Assembly (NCBI GenBank): GCA_943372995.1 | Contig: CALSAQ010000002.1 | Coordinates: forward strand, 248,001 to 312,000 | Direction: 5' to 3' | Source of the DNA: CAJBVG01 sp943372995 | Lineage (GTDB): Bacteria > Bacteroidota > Bacteroidia > Sphingobacteriales > Sphingobacteriaceae | DNA length: 64,000 nucleotides | Part shown: in pieces, positions 53,627-60,811 of the stretch | Numbering within the stretch: position 1 is the first letter of the stretch | Layout: each line of letters begins with the position of its first letter | Made by a program: the position numbers and the translations under genes | The notes under the pieces: generated by a model | Database searches by the model: none | What the model saw: only the letters and a program-made list of their open reading frames with translations | What the model was told of the DNA's origin: nothing

Positions 53627-54226
53627 TTAACCAATATCCAAGCCCAACACATCCCTCAATACTTGTAGGTTTGGATTCTTCTCTGCCATTGCTTTGAATT
53701 TCTCCGAATTAGTATACGGTGTGGTGTCTTGTGTTGTAGTGTCGATGTTAAGCTCAAAATCAATGTCGAAGTTTTGTAGCTTCTCCCTTAAATATCCACT
53801 GATAAATGGTCTTTCCGTTTGAAAAAGCTCTTGCTGAACTTTATTGTTAAATTTAAGATGGATTTTTACTCCTTGTAAATCAGGATTTAGCTGTGCAATC
53901 ATAGCATTGGTAGAGGCCTGATTCTTGGCAGCAATTTTAGTGATAGCTTCATCCCAGTAATGCTTAAAGTCGCCATAAGAAAAGTCGTTCTTAGGTAAAT
54001 CAACTTCAATGGATTTCTCTTCCTTTTTTAATTCAAACTTCCCCGATTTAATGTCGGAGATGCTGGGAAGTTTTATAGAATTACTCTTTGTAGTAGTACT
54101 ATTTGGTTTTATTGCAGTGCTTCCTGGTGTTGGAACCGCAATTGGATTAGGTTTAGGTGGAGCTTCTGTTGCTGCAGGCGGATTTGGGGTGCTCGGTGCT
54201 TTTATTGCAGGAGCCTCATCCGTCAT
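53627..54226 (-). CDS. dnaX: DNA polymerase III tau C-terminal region, reached by slippage from dnaX
   Basis: 199 residues in the -1 frame relative to the upstream dnaX frame, overlapping it by ATGA at 54226-54223. It begins with a Pro/Ala-rich linker (PSTPNPPAATEAPPKPNP) and then a folded C-terminal part (FSYGDFKHYWDEAITKIA ... KNPNLQVLRDVLGLDIG), as in the tail of tau that binds polymerase and helicase. There is no reason for a stand-alone tail, so it is most likely joined to the N-terminal frame by transcriptional or ribosomal slippage at the A10 run. Re-initiation at the overlapping ATG, or a sequencing error in the homopolymer, are the alternatives. Confidence 0.8.
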   Translation of the reverse strand: MTDEAPAIKAPSTPNPPAATEAPPKPNPIAVPTPGSTAIKPNSTTTKSNSIKLPSISDIKSGKFELKKEEKSIEVDLPKNDFSYGDFKHYWDEAITKIAAKNQASTNAMIAQLNPDLQGVKIHLKFNNKVQQELFQTERPFISGYLREKLQNFDIDFELNIDTTTQDTTPYTNSEKFKAMAEKNPNLQVLRDVLGLDIG

Positions 54227-55368
54227 TTTTTTTTTACCGCCTGACTGTCGTCAGGAAGTTGAGCCATGTTTAACACCGAAGGGATGTGGCACATTTTCAT
54301 AAATGCCAACTCCACATGCAGTCTCTGGTTCTTGCTTTGCTTATAATGTATATCGCATTGGTTTGCGATGTTTAATGCAGAAAGCAGGAGAGATGCAGAA
54401 CATTTTTGCGACTGATCAAGGTAGCGTTGTTTTACTTGTTCGCTTACTTTTAGGAGTTGTACTGTTGCTGGGTCTTTACAAACCAATAAATTTCTGAAAT
54501 GCTCACTTAATCCGTTAATACAATTATTTCCGTCGAAACCGTTTTGTAAAATCTCGTCGAATAATAATAAGATATCTTTAATGCTTTGGTTTAAGATAGC
54601 ATCTGTGATTTTAAAGTAATAGTCGTAATCTAAAATATTTAGGTTGTCGATTACCGATTGATATGTTAAATGCTGACCTGCAAAAGAAACCAATTGGTCG
54701 AAGATAGATAGGGCATCGCGTAATGCGCCATCAGCTTTTTGTGCAATTACATGAAGTGCTTCAGGGTCCGATTCAATCTTTTCCGATTTAGAGATGAAGT
54801 CTAAATGATGAGCAATATCTTCAACTTGTATTCTATTGAAATCGAAAATCTGACAACGAGATAATATCGTTGGGATAATCTTATGTTTCTCGGTTGTTGC
54901 TAAAATAAAAATAGCATAAGAAGGAGGTTCTTCCAATGTTTTTAGAAATGCATTGAATGCACTTGTGGTCAACATATGAACCTCGTCGATAATATAGATT
55001 TTATATTTTCCTGATGGTGGAGCAAAGCGAACTTGCTCTACTAAACTTCTGATATCGTCAACTGAGTTGTTCGATGCAGCATCGAGCTCGTGTATATTTA
55101 GTGAAGTTCCGTTTCTGAAAGAAACACACGACTCACATTGGTCGCAGGCTTCCATTTCGGAAGTAGGGTTGGTACAGTTTATTGTTTTAGCAAGAATACG
55201 TGCACATGTAGTTTTTCCTACACCCCTTGGTCCACAAAATAAAAATGCTTGTGCTAAGTGATTATTCTTAATAGCATTCTTTAAAGTGTTGGTAATATGC
55301 GATTGCCCTACTACAGTATTAAAGGTAGCCGGACGGTATTTACGAGCCGAAACAATAAAATTCTCCAC
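54223..55368 (-). CDS. dnaX: DNA polymerase III gamma subunit (N-terminal part of tau)
   Basis: Clamp-loader ATPase. 381 residues, starting at a GTG (55368). Walker A GPRGVGKTT (46-54), zinc ligands Cys65, Cys75, Cys78, Cys81, Walker B IYIIDEVHML, sensor 1 LATTEKHKI, SRC motif LSRCQIFDF, sensor 2 GALRDALS, then the clamp-loader collar domain. Stops at TGA immediately after a run of ten A, with the tau tail encoded in the -1 frame. A near-consensus -7 box (TATATTTT) lies just upstream. Confidence 0.95.
   Translation of the reverse strand: MENFIVSARKYRPATFNTVVGQSHITNTLKNAIKNNHLAQAFLFCGPRGVGKTTCARILAKTINCTNPTSEMEACDQCESCVSFRNGTSLNIHELDAASNNSVDDIRSLVEQVRFAPPSGKYKIYIIDEVHMLTTSAFNAFLKTLEEPPSYAIFILATTEKHKIIPTILSRCQIFDFNRIQVEDIAHHLDFISKSEKIESDPEALHVIAQKADGALRDALSIFDQLVSFAGQHLTYQSVIDNLNILDYDYYFKITDAILNQSIKDILLLFDEILQNGFDGNNCINGLSEHFRNLLVCKDPATVQLLKVSEQVKQRYLDQSQKCSASLLLSALNIANQCDIHYKQSKNQRLHVELAFMKMCHIPSVLNMAQLPDDSQAVKKK
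54226..54255 (-). promoter_or_regulatory. dnaX slippery A10 run with upstream hairpin
   Basis: On the minus strand a perfect 6-bp hairpin CCTGAC-GACA-GTCAGG (54255-54240) is followed after CGGT by ten A (54235-54226) and then TGACG. Without slippage translation ends at the TGA right after the run (gamma form); a -1 shift reads through into the tail frame (tau form). Confidence 0.75.
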
Positions 55369-55385
55369 GGCGCTAAAATATAAAA

Positions 55386-55482
55386 TAGATGTGAGAATTG
55401 AGATATTAGATATTAGAAAATATTATTATCATTGCAACAATGTTTTTTTCTCACATCTCACATCTCAATTCTAGTATCTAGA
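55386..55482. repeat. Word-repeat island, CTCACAT family, self-complementary
   Basis: AGATGTGAGAATTGAGATATTAGA-like sequence on the left is answered by TCTCACATCTCACATCTCAATTC and TAGTATCTAG on the right, between the divergent dnaX and methyltransferase genes. Confidence 0.8.
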
Positions 55483-55484
55483 CT

Positions 55485-56285
55485 ATGGCATTCGACTTTC
55501 ACACCGATTGGGACGTATACTTTAATCAACAATTCGAAAATTCTAAGAATTATGTATTGCCGTTTATTGCTCAGCATAAAGCAATTACTGCCGACACACG
55601 TGTGATGGAGATTGGTTGTGGTGAAGGAGGGGTGTTAAAAGCGTTTACAGAAATTGGATGTAAAGTAGTAGGTGTCGATTTAGAGCCTTCGCGAGTTGCT
55701 AAGGCCGAGAAATACATGCAAGAGTATGTCGACAAAGGTTTGGCGCGATTTATTGCCAAAAATATATATGATGTTGATTTTGAGAACGATTTTGCGAATC
55801 AGTTCGATGTTATCATTCTTAAAGATTCTATAGAGCATATTCCTGAACAAGAGAAGATTATTGCCCAATTGAAGAAGTATTTAGCAAAAGATGGGGTTAT
55901 TTTCTTTGGATTCCCACCTTGGTATATGCCATTTGGTGGTCATCAACAGATTTGCAAAAACAAATGGTTGAGTAAGTTACCATATTACCATTTATTGCCT
56001 GCAGGGCTATATAAAAGCATTTTAAAAGCAGGGGGAGAGTCGGAAGCTGCCATAAAGGAACTTTTAGAAATAAAAGACACAGGCATCAGTATTGAGCGTT
56101 TTGAGCGCATTTGCAAAGCCACTGGCTATAAAATTGTAGCTAAAAACCATTACCTAATCAACCCTATTTATCGCTATAAATTCAAATTAGAACCACGGTT
56201 ACAGGTACCAATAGTGCGGAATATCCCCTTTTTAAGGAATTTTGTGACTACGTGCGTTTATTATCTTGTAACTCGTACCTCGTAA
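55485..56285 (+). CDS. SAM-dependent methyltransferase
   Basis: 266 residues. Class I methyltransferase with motif I VMEIGCGEGGVL (40-51), acidic residue ending strand 2 in GVDLEPSRV, DVIILKDSIEHIPEQEK (motif IV region) and GVIFFGFPPWYMPFGG. Substrate not recognisable; resembles UbiE/Methyltransf_11-type proteins near lipid or polysaccharide genes. The last six residues (LVTRTS) and the TAA stop are encoded by the YTCGTAN repeat that follows, so the repeat has shaped the protein's C-terminus. Confidence 0.88.
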   Translation: MAFDFHTDWDVYFNQQFENSKNYVLPFIAQHKAITADTRVMEIGCGEGGVLKAFTEIGCKVVGVDLEPSRVAKAEKYMQEYVDKGLARFIAKNIYDVDFENDFANQFDVIILKDSIEHIPEQEKIIAQLKKYLAKDGVIFFGFPPWYMPFGGHQQICKNKWLSKLPYYHLLPAGLYKSILKAGGESEAAIKELLEIKDTGISIERFERICKATGYKIVAKNHYLINPIYRYKFKLEPRLQVPIVRNIPFLRNFVTTCVYYLVTRTS

Positions 56286-56309
56286 CTCGTAGTTCGTACC
56301 TCGTAATTC
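56265..56309. repeat. Word-repeat island, YTCGTAN family, inside the methyltransferase 3' end
   Basis: CTTGTAA, CTCGTAC, CTCGTAA, CTCGTAG, TTCGTAC, CTCGTAA. Its first three words are translated and carry the stop codon of the methyltransferase; the island ends 5 nt before the GNAT start. Confidence 0.93.
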
Positions 56310-56314
56310 ATATA

Positions 56315-56758
56315 ATGAAATTAAGAATACTCCAACAGAACGAAGACAAATCAAATCCTCTATTTCAATCGGATGATTGCCAGATGTTATTGCAAATGTA
56401 TGAGGATTATTACCCGAAAATTGGTTTTAACCTCCCATGGGTAGCCTATTTAGTAGTTAATGAAGATGAAGTAATGGGTTCCTGCAGCTTTACAGGTGAG
56501 CCCAAAGAGGGGAGGGTAGAAATTGCCTATTGGACATTCAAGAACTTTGAAGGCCGCGGTGTAGCCTCGTTCGCTTGTCAAGAACTTATTAAAATTGCTC
56601 AAAATGAAGATCCTAGTGTGCTAATTACTGCAAAAACTGCCCCTGAGCAAAATGCATCTACCAAAATATTAACGAAAAACGGCTTTGTTTTTAAGGAAAT
56701 CGTTCAAGATGAAGAGATTGGCGATGCTTGGCTTTGGACCTTTTCTCGTATCTCCTAG
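56315..56758 (+). CDS. GNAT-family N-acetyltransferase
   Basis: 147 residues from ATG 56315; the frame is open further upstream but through repeat sequence. GNAT features: PWVAYLVVNEDEVMGSCSF, EIAYWTFKNFEGRGVASFA (acetyl-CoA loop, with GRGVA matching the Q/RxxGxG/A motif) and NASTKILTKNGFVFKEI. RimJ/RimL-like layout; substrate unknown. The C-terminal residues FSRIS and the TAG stop are encoded by the next YTCGTAN island. Confidence 0.9.
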   Translation: MKLRILQQNEDKSNPLFQSDDCQMLLQMYEDYYPKIGFNLPWVAYLVVNEDEVMGSCSFTGEPKEGRVEIAYWTFKNFEGRGVASFACQELIKIAQNEDPSVLITAKTAPEQNASTKILTKNGFVFKEIVQDEEIGDAWLWTFSRIS

Positions 56759-56828
56759 TTCGTATCTCGTAACTCGATATACTATATACAATATATATCA
56801 TACGAGTTACGAACTACGAGTTACGAGG
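56745..56828. repeat. Word-repeat island, YTCGTAN family, self-complementary
   Basis: Forward words (CTCGTAT, CTCCTAG, TTCGTAT, CTCGTAA, CTCGATA), an AT-rich spacer, then reverse words (ATACGAG, TTACGAA, CTACGAG, TTACGAG). Contains the GNAT stop codon and folds into a long hairpin that would end the transcript before the rpsF promoter. Confidence 0.95.
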
Positions 56829-56837
56829 CAATAATAA

Positions 56838-56869
56838 TTTGGTATTCACCAAAAATATTCCTAAGTTTG
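56838..56869 (+). promoter_or_regulatory. rpsF operon promoter
   Basis: TTTG (56838-56841), 20-nt spacer, TAAGTTTG (56862-56869): both Bacteroidota elements are exact. Leader of about 50 nt before the rpsF ATG; it begins with a small CCCG...CGGA stem of possible regulatory use. Confidence 0.78.
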
Positions 56870-56925
56870 CAGCCCGTTAAAAGCGGAAAATCAATTAAAT
56901 AAATTATAAAAAGCAAAGTAACACA

Positions 56926-57294
56926 ATGAAAAATTACGAAACGTTAATCGTTGTGACCCCTTTGTTATCAGAAGAACAAATGAAAGAGGTTGTTGCCAAA
57001 TTCAAAAAGATCTTAACTGATAACGGTGCCGAAATTGTCTCAGAAGACAATTGGGGTCTGAAAAAACTAGCTTACCCTATTCAAAAGAAATCAACAGGTT
57101 TCTATCATTTGACAGAGTTTAAAGCTGACGGTACATTAATTAACAAATTAGAAGTTGAGTACAAACGTGATGAGCGCATTATGCGTTTCTTAACTGTTGC
57201 CTTAGACAAACATGCAGTAGCATACAATGATCGTAAGCGTAACGGACAATTAGCTCCTCTTCCAAAAAGAACTAAAGTAGTAGAAGCAAACTAA
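56926..57294 (+). CDS. rpsF: 30S ribosomal protein bS6
   Basis: 122 residues: [39 protein letters not shown] and [16 protein letters not shown] are diagnostic. First gene of the rpsF-rpsR-rplI operon; the next start is 1 nt after its stop. In Bacteroidota ribosomes bS6 is one of the proteins, with bS18 and bS21, near the sequestered 3' end of 16S rRNA. Confidence 0.99.
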   Translation: MKNYETLIVVTPLLSEEQMKEVVAKFKKILTDNGAEIVSEDNWGLKKLAYPIQKKSTGFYHLTEFKADGTLINKLEVEYKRDERIMRFLTVALDKHAVAYNDRKRNGQLAPLPKRTKVVEAN

Positions 57295-57295
57295 G

Positions 57296-57559
57296 ATGGC
57301 AAAAGAAAACATTAGCTACGTAACTGCTCCCAAGGTGGAGGATACACGTAAAAAATATTGCCGTTTTAAGAAAAACGGTATTAAATATATCGATTACAAA
57401 GACGCTAACTTCTTATTGAAGTTTATTAATGATCAAGGTAAAATTTTACCTCGTCGTTTAACTGGTACATCATTGAAATATCAACGTAAAGTTGCTCAAG
57501 CGGTGAAACGTGCTCGTCATATCGGTATTTTACCTTATGTTGCAGATTCATTGAAATAA
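57296..57559 (+). CDS. rpsR: 30S ribosomal protein bS18
   Basis: 87 residues with the conserved core [36 protein letters not shown] segment (here [18 protein letters not shown]) and [13 protein letters not shown]. Binds with bS6. It is 1 nt downstream of rpsF and 13 nt upstream of rplI. Confidence 0.99.
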   Translation: MAKENISYVTAPKVEDTRKKYCRFKKNGIKYIDYKDANFLLKFINDQGKILPRRLTGTSLKYQRKVAQAVKRARHIGILPYVADSLK

Positions 57560-57564
57560 GGAGG
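57558..57564 (+). promoter_or_regulatory. Strong Shine-Dalgarno before rplI
   Basis: AAGGAGG(G) lies 8-9 nt before the rplI ATG and overlaps the rpsR stop region. Most genes in this window have no such site. Confidence 0.8.
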
Positions 57565-57572
57565 GATACGAA

Positions 57573-58016
57573 ATGGAAGTTATATTAAAACAAGATATCA
57601 AAAGTTTGGGTTACAAAGACGATGTAGTTAGAGTAAAAGATGGTTACGGTCGTAACTACCTTATCCCAAAAGGTTTTGCTGTATTAGCTACGGATTCAAA
57701 CCGCAAAATTTTAGCGGAAAACATTCGTCAAGCACAGTTTAAACAAGACAGAATTAAAAACGATGCTGAAACAATTGCAGCAGCTTTACAAAATGTACAA
57801 GTATCTATCGGCGCTAAAGCTGGTGAGTCTGGTAAAATTTTCGGAGCTGTAAATACAATTCAATTTGCTGAAGCATTGAAAAAATTAGGTTTCGACGTAG
57901 ATCGTAAACGCATTACTTTCGAAACTGATGTTAAATTTTTAGGGAGCTACGTGGCTAACTTGAACTTACACAAAGAAGTGAAAATTCAAGTTCCATTTGA
58001 AGTAGTTGCTGAGTAA
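57573..58016 (+). CDS. rplI: 50S ribosomal protein bL9
   Basis: 147 residues: MEVILKQDIKSLGYKDDVVRVKDGYGRNYLIPKGFA is represented by its parts VILKQDIKSLG and GYGRNYLIPKG; long connecting helix (about 40-75) and C-terminal domain with GKIFGAVNTIQFAEAL. Third gene of the operon, closed by a terminator. Confidence 0.99.
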   Translation: MEVILKQDIKSLGYKDDVVRVKDGYGRNYLIPKGFAVLATDSNRKILAENIRQAQFKQDRIKNDAETIAAALQNVQVSIGAKAGESGKIFGAVNTIQFAEALKKLGFDVDRKRITFETDVKFLGSYVANLNLHKEVKIQVPFEVVAE

Positions 58017-58038
58017 TTAACACAACAATACTGTAGGG

Positions 58039-58069
58039 AGGCCTCATTGAGCAATCGATGGGGCCTTTT
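58039..58069 (+). terminator. Terminator of the rpsF operon
   Basis: AGGCCTCAT / ATGGGGCCT, nine pairs with one wobble, 10-nt loop, then TTTT. Confidence 0.87.
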
Positions 58070-58072
58070 CTA

Positions 58073-58197
58073 ATATGCTGATATGCTAGTATGCTGATAT
58101 GCTAATAATATAAATCAGTATACTATCATACTATCATATCAGCATACTATCATACTAGCATATCAGCATACTAGCATATCAGCATACTAGCATATTA
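58073..58197. repeat. Word-repeat island, AGCATAYY family, self-complementary
   Basis: The longest island: reverse words (TATGCTGA, TATGCTAG, TATGCTGA, TATGCTAA) on the left, an intermediate TACTATCA stretch, and forward words (AGCATACT, AGCATATC repeated) on the right. Fills the gap between converging rplI and mtgA and reaches within 2 nt of the mtgA stop. Confidence 0.93.
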
Positions 58198-58198
58198 A

Positions 58199-58879
58199 CT
58201 ACCATTTCGGTTTCCCTACATACTTCATCGCTTTCAGTATTCTGTACTGTCTTTTTTGAATGTAAGCATTGGGCTTAGAGGCCGACCATTTTAAAGGGTT
58301 TGGTAGTATGGCCGCAATTAATGCCGATTCTCTTTTACTTAATTCTTTGGCTGGTTTCTTAAAGTAATATTGCGATGCTGCCTCCACTCCGTATATACCT
58401 TTGCCCATTTCTATACTGTTTAAGTATACTTCCATTATTCTTTTTTTCGACCAGAATAATTCAATGAGTACAGTAAAATACGCTTCCAATCCTTTTCGGA
58501 AATAGGAGCGTTGTGGCCATAAGAAAATATTTTTTGCTACTTGTTGTGTAATGGTTGAGCCGCCTTTTGTTCTCTTGCTCTTCTGATTATAGGCATATGC
58601 TTTCTGCATAGCTTCTATGTCGAATCCATGGTGTGTCAAAAATCTCCCGTCTTCAGATGCTATCGCCGCTCTAACCATAAAAGGAGAAATCTCTTCGATG
58701 TTCACCCAATCTTTCTTAAGCTTTACCTTGTCGCCATCCATTTTTTGTTCTACCATTCGCTGCACCATTAAATAGGTAATCGGCGGCGGAACAAATCGGT
58801 AAATAATGGTAAGTGCAATACTAATGGCGAAGAAATAGAGAAGAGACTTAGTGACTATTCTAATGATTTTTTTCTTCAT
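58199..58879 (-). CDS. mtgA: Monofunctional biosynthetic peptidoglycan transglycosylase
   Basis: Polymerises glycan strands from lipid II. 226 residues from ATG 58879. One N-terminal membrane helix (about 7-27), then the GT51 domain: AAIASEDGRFLTHHGFD (catalytic Glu), KGGSTITQQVAKN, RKGLEAYFTVLIE, RIMEVYLNSIEMG, GVEAASQYYFKK and ESALIAAILPNP. An ATG eight codons upstream (58903) lies in repeat sequence; the later ATG, directly before the Lys-rich anchor start, is preferred. Confidence 0.96.
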   Translation of the reverse strand: MKKKIIRIVTKSLLYFFAISIALTIIYRFVPPPITYLMVQRMVEQKMDGDKVKLKKDWVNIEEISPFMVRAAIASEDGRFLTHHGFDIEAMQKAYAYNQKSKRTKGGSTITQQVAKNIFLWPQRSYFRKGLEAYFTVLIELFWSKKRIMEVYLNSIEMGKGIYGVEAASQYYFKKPAKELSKRESALIAAILPNPLKWSASKPNAYIQKRQYRILKAMKYVGKPKW

Positions 58880-58894
58880 CTCATTTTCTATTTT

Positions 58895-58995
58895 GTACCT
58901 CATACCTCGTAGCTCGTAATTCGTACCTCGTACCTCGATTTATTACATACCTTACGAATTACGAATTACGAACTACGAACTACGAGCCACGAGTA
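58895..58995. repeat. Word-repeat island, YTCGTAN family, self-complementary
   Basis: Forward words (CTCATAC, CTCGTAG, CTCGTAA, TTCGTAC, CTCGTAC, CTCGATT), TTACATACC spacer, then reverse words (TTACGAA twice, CTACGAA, CTACGAG, CCACGAG). Touches the stop of the rluB-type gene and the alternative start of mtgA, both minus-strand genes. Confidence 0.95.
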
Positions 58996-58996
58996 T

Positions 58997-60571
58997 CTAG
59001 TATTTATTAAGGTGCTTCAAATAAATAATTTCTTCTTTAGTTAAATGTCTGTAACGTCCTCTTGGTAAATCTTTTTTCGATAAACCTGCATAGATTACTC
59101 TATCGAGGCGTACCACTTCATAACCTAGAGCTTCGAAAATTCTTCGTACAATTCTATTTCTACCAATATGAATTTCTACACCTAAGAATTTTTTCGATTT
59201 ACCATCTAAGTATGAAATCTGATCAACTTTTGCTGGACCATCCTCTAACTCTATACCTTCTCTTATCTTTTCAAAATCTTTTGCACTAAGAGATTTGTCT
59301 AACTCCACTTCGTAAATCTTTTTTACTTGATTCCTCGGGTGTGCTAATTTCTCTGCAAGATCTCCATCGTTGGTTAAGAGAAGCAGCCCTGTTGTATTTC
59401 TGTCTAATCGTCCTACTGGATAAATTCTTTCGTCGGTTGCTTTCGCTGTAAGTTCTATTACCGTTCTTCTTTCCATCGGATCGTCCATCGTAGTGATGTA
59501 ATCTTTTGGTTTATTTAAAAGAACGTATACCAACTTTCCCGGCTTTAATAACTTCCCTCCGTATTTTACTTTATCAGAATATTTTACTTTATATCCTAAC
59601 TCTCTCACCACTTCTCCATTAACGGTAACCTCACCTTTTTCAATTAGCTCATCTGCCTTTCTTCTCGAACATACTCCAGAATTAGCGATGAATCTGTTTA
59701 ACCTAATTTCATCATCTGGACTCTTCTTACGGTCGTAACTAGTTGGTGATTTTTTCGATAGAGATTTGTCGTTTCTTACATCATCAAAATCTGGTTTCGA
59801 TTTTCTGACTGCAGTTTTATCTTCTCTCGACTCTGTTCTAGGGCTTCTTGAAACTGGTCGGCTGTTTCTTGTTTCATAGCTTTCGGCTCTAACCTCTCTC
59901 GCTTCTCTTTTCTCTTTTCTTGCTTCTTCTTTCGGATTAGGTTTAGCGAAACGTTTATCAAACTTATCGAATGCTCCTGGTTTATGTGGAGTAATTTTAT
60001 CTGATTTGGTCCTACGCTCAGGTCTTTTTTCAAATGATTTTCTTTCTGGTTTTTCAGATCGCTCATCGAATCTACTACCTCCTCTTGGAGCTGGTCTATC
60101 GCCTCTGCTATCTGTTCTTGAACTTCTAGTAGCTGGTCTTTCTCCTCGATCTTCAAATCGTCCGCCTCTTGGAGCTGGTCTATCACCTCTGTTATCAGTT
60201 CTTGAAGTTCTAGTAGCTGGTCTTTCCCCTCGATCTTCAAATCGTCCGCCTCTAGGAGCAGGTCTATCGCTTCTATTATCTGTTCTCGAATTTCTTTCTG
60301 GCTTATCTCCGCGGTCGTCGAATCTACTGCCTCCTCTTGGAGCTGGTCTATCAGTTCTGTTATCTGTTCTCGAACTTCTAGCTGCAGGTCTTTCTCCTCT
60401 TTCTTCAAAACGCCCTCCTCTCGGAGCTGGTCTATCATCTCTGTTATCTGTTCTCGAACTTCTTGAAGCTGGTTTGTCGCTTCTTCTTTCTGGCTTCGAA
60501 CCTCTCGTTGAAGTTCCCTTGCGCCCAGTGCGCTGTTCGCCATCTCGGCGATCGGTTTTCTTTCTATCCAT
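58997..60571 (-). CDS. RsuA/RluB-family pseudouridine synthase with long Arg-rich repeat head
   Basis: 524 residues. Residues 1-290 are low-complexity and basic, including about five copies of a 28-residue unit of the form SSRTDNRDDRPAPRGG-RFEERGERP. Residues about 290-350 are an S4 RNA-binding domain (IRLNRFIANSGVCSRRKAD), then the RluB/RsuA catalytic domain with VLLNKPKDYITT, Asp390 in PVGRLDRNTTGLL, KIYEVELDK and GRNRIVRRIFEALGYEV. Makes pseudouridine in 23S (or 16S) rRNA; the disordered head probably binds rRNA. Long basic heads are common in Bacteroidota members of this family. The repeat produces long open frames in other phases. Confidence 0.92.
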   Translation of the reverse strand: MDRKKTDRRDGEQRTGRKGTSTRGSKPERRSDKPASRSSRTDNRDDRPAPRGGRFEERGERPAARSSRTDNRTDRPAPRGGSRFDDRGDKPERNSRTDNRSDRPAPRGGRFEDRGERPATRTSRTDNRGDRPAPRGGRFEDRGERPATRSSRTDSRGDRPAPRGGSRFDERSEKPERKSFEKRPERRTKSDKITPHKPGAFDKFDKRFAKPNPKEEARKEKREAREVRAESYETRNSRPVSRSPRTESREDKTAVRKSKPDFDDVRNDKSLSKKSPTSYDRKKSPDDEIRLNRFIANSGVCSRRKADELIEKGEVTVNGEVVRELGYKVKYSDKVKYGGKLLKPGKLVYVLLNKPKDYITTMDDPMERRTVIELTAKATDERIYPVGRLDRNTTGLLLLTNDGDLAEKLAHPRNQVKKIYEVELDKSLSAKDFEKIREGIELEDGPAKVDQISYLDGKSKKFLGVEIHIGRNRIVRRIFEALGYEVVRLDRVIYAGLSKKDLPRGRYRHLTKEEIIYLKHLNKY

Positions 60572-60575
60572 TTTG

Positions 60576-60583
60576 CAAAAATA
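60576..60583 (-). promoter_or_regulatory. rluB-type gene -7 element (leaderless candidate)
   Basis: TATTTTTG on the minus strand, exact TAnnTTTG, with CAAA between it and the ATG at 60571. Confidence 0.55.
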
Positions 60584-60756
60584 CGCTTAAAATGAGGGTT
60601 TTTCCACGAATCTTGAAAAAAAAGCAGATTTTTTATGATATTTTTTTTCGCCCATCAGAGCTCTTAAAGCCTGCTTTTAGACCAACGTTGGGGAAAAACA
60701 TTCCTACTTGGGCAGTTGCGAAGGGAGCATCTATATGAAAAAAGAGGGTTTATGCG

Positions 60757-60764
60757 TACTTTTG
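60757..60764 (+). promoter_or_regulatory. -7 element of the lytic transglycosylase gene
   Basis: TACTTTTG, exact consensus, 47 nt before the ATG. An AAGGAG Shine-Dalgarno-like site (60801-60806) lies 5 nt before the ATG. The remaining about 170 bases back to the rluB promoter contain A/T runs and no gene I can support. Confidence 0.6.
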
Positions 60765-60811
60765 CACCCGATTTGAGAGTGCAATTCAAATAAATAAAGA
60801 AAGGAGAATTT

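Noticed and set aside
54009..54302. Plus-strand Gly/Ala-rich frame opposite the dnaX junction
   Set aside because: It is the complement of the Pro/Ala-rich tau linker; no independent evidence for a gene.
60006..60590. Plus-strand frame of 194 codons opposite the rluB-type head
   Set aside because: It mirrors the 84-bp repeat (Leu/Ser/Pro-rich shadow), has no promoter or start context, and the minus-strand gene has clear family domains.
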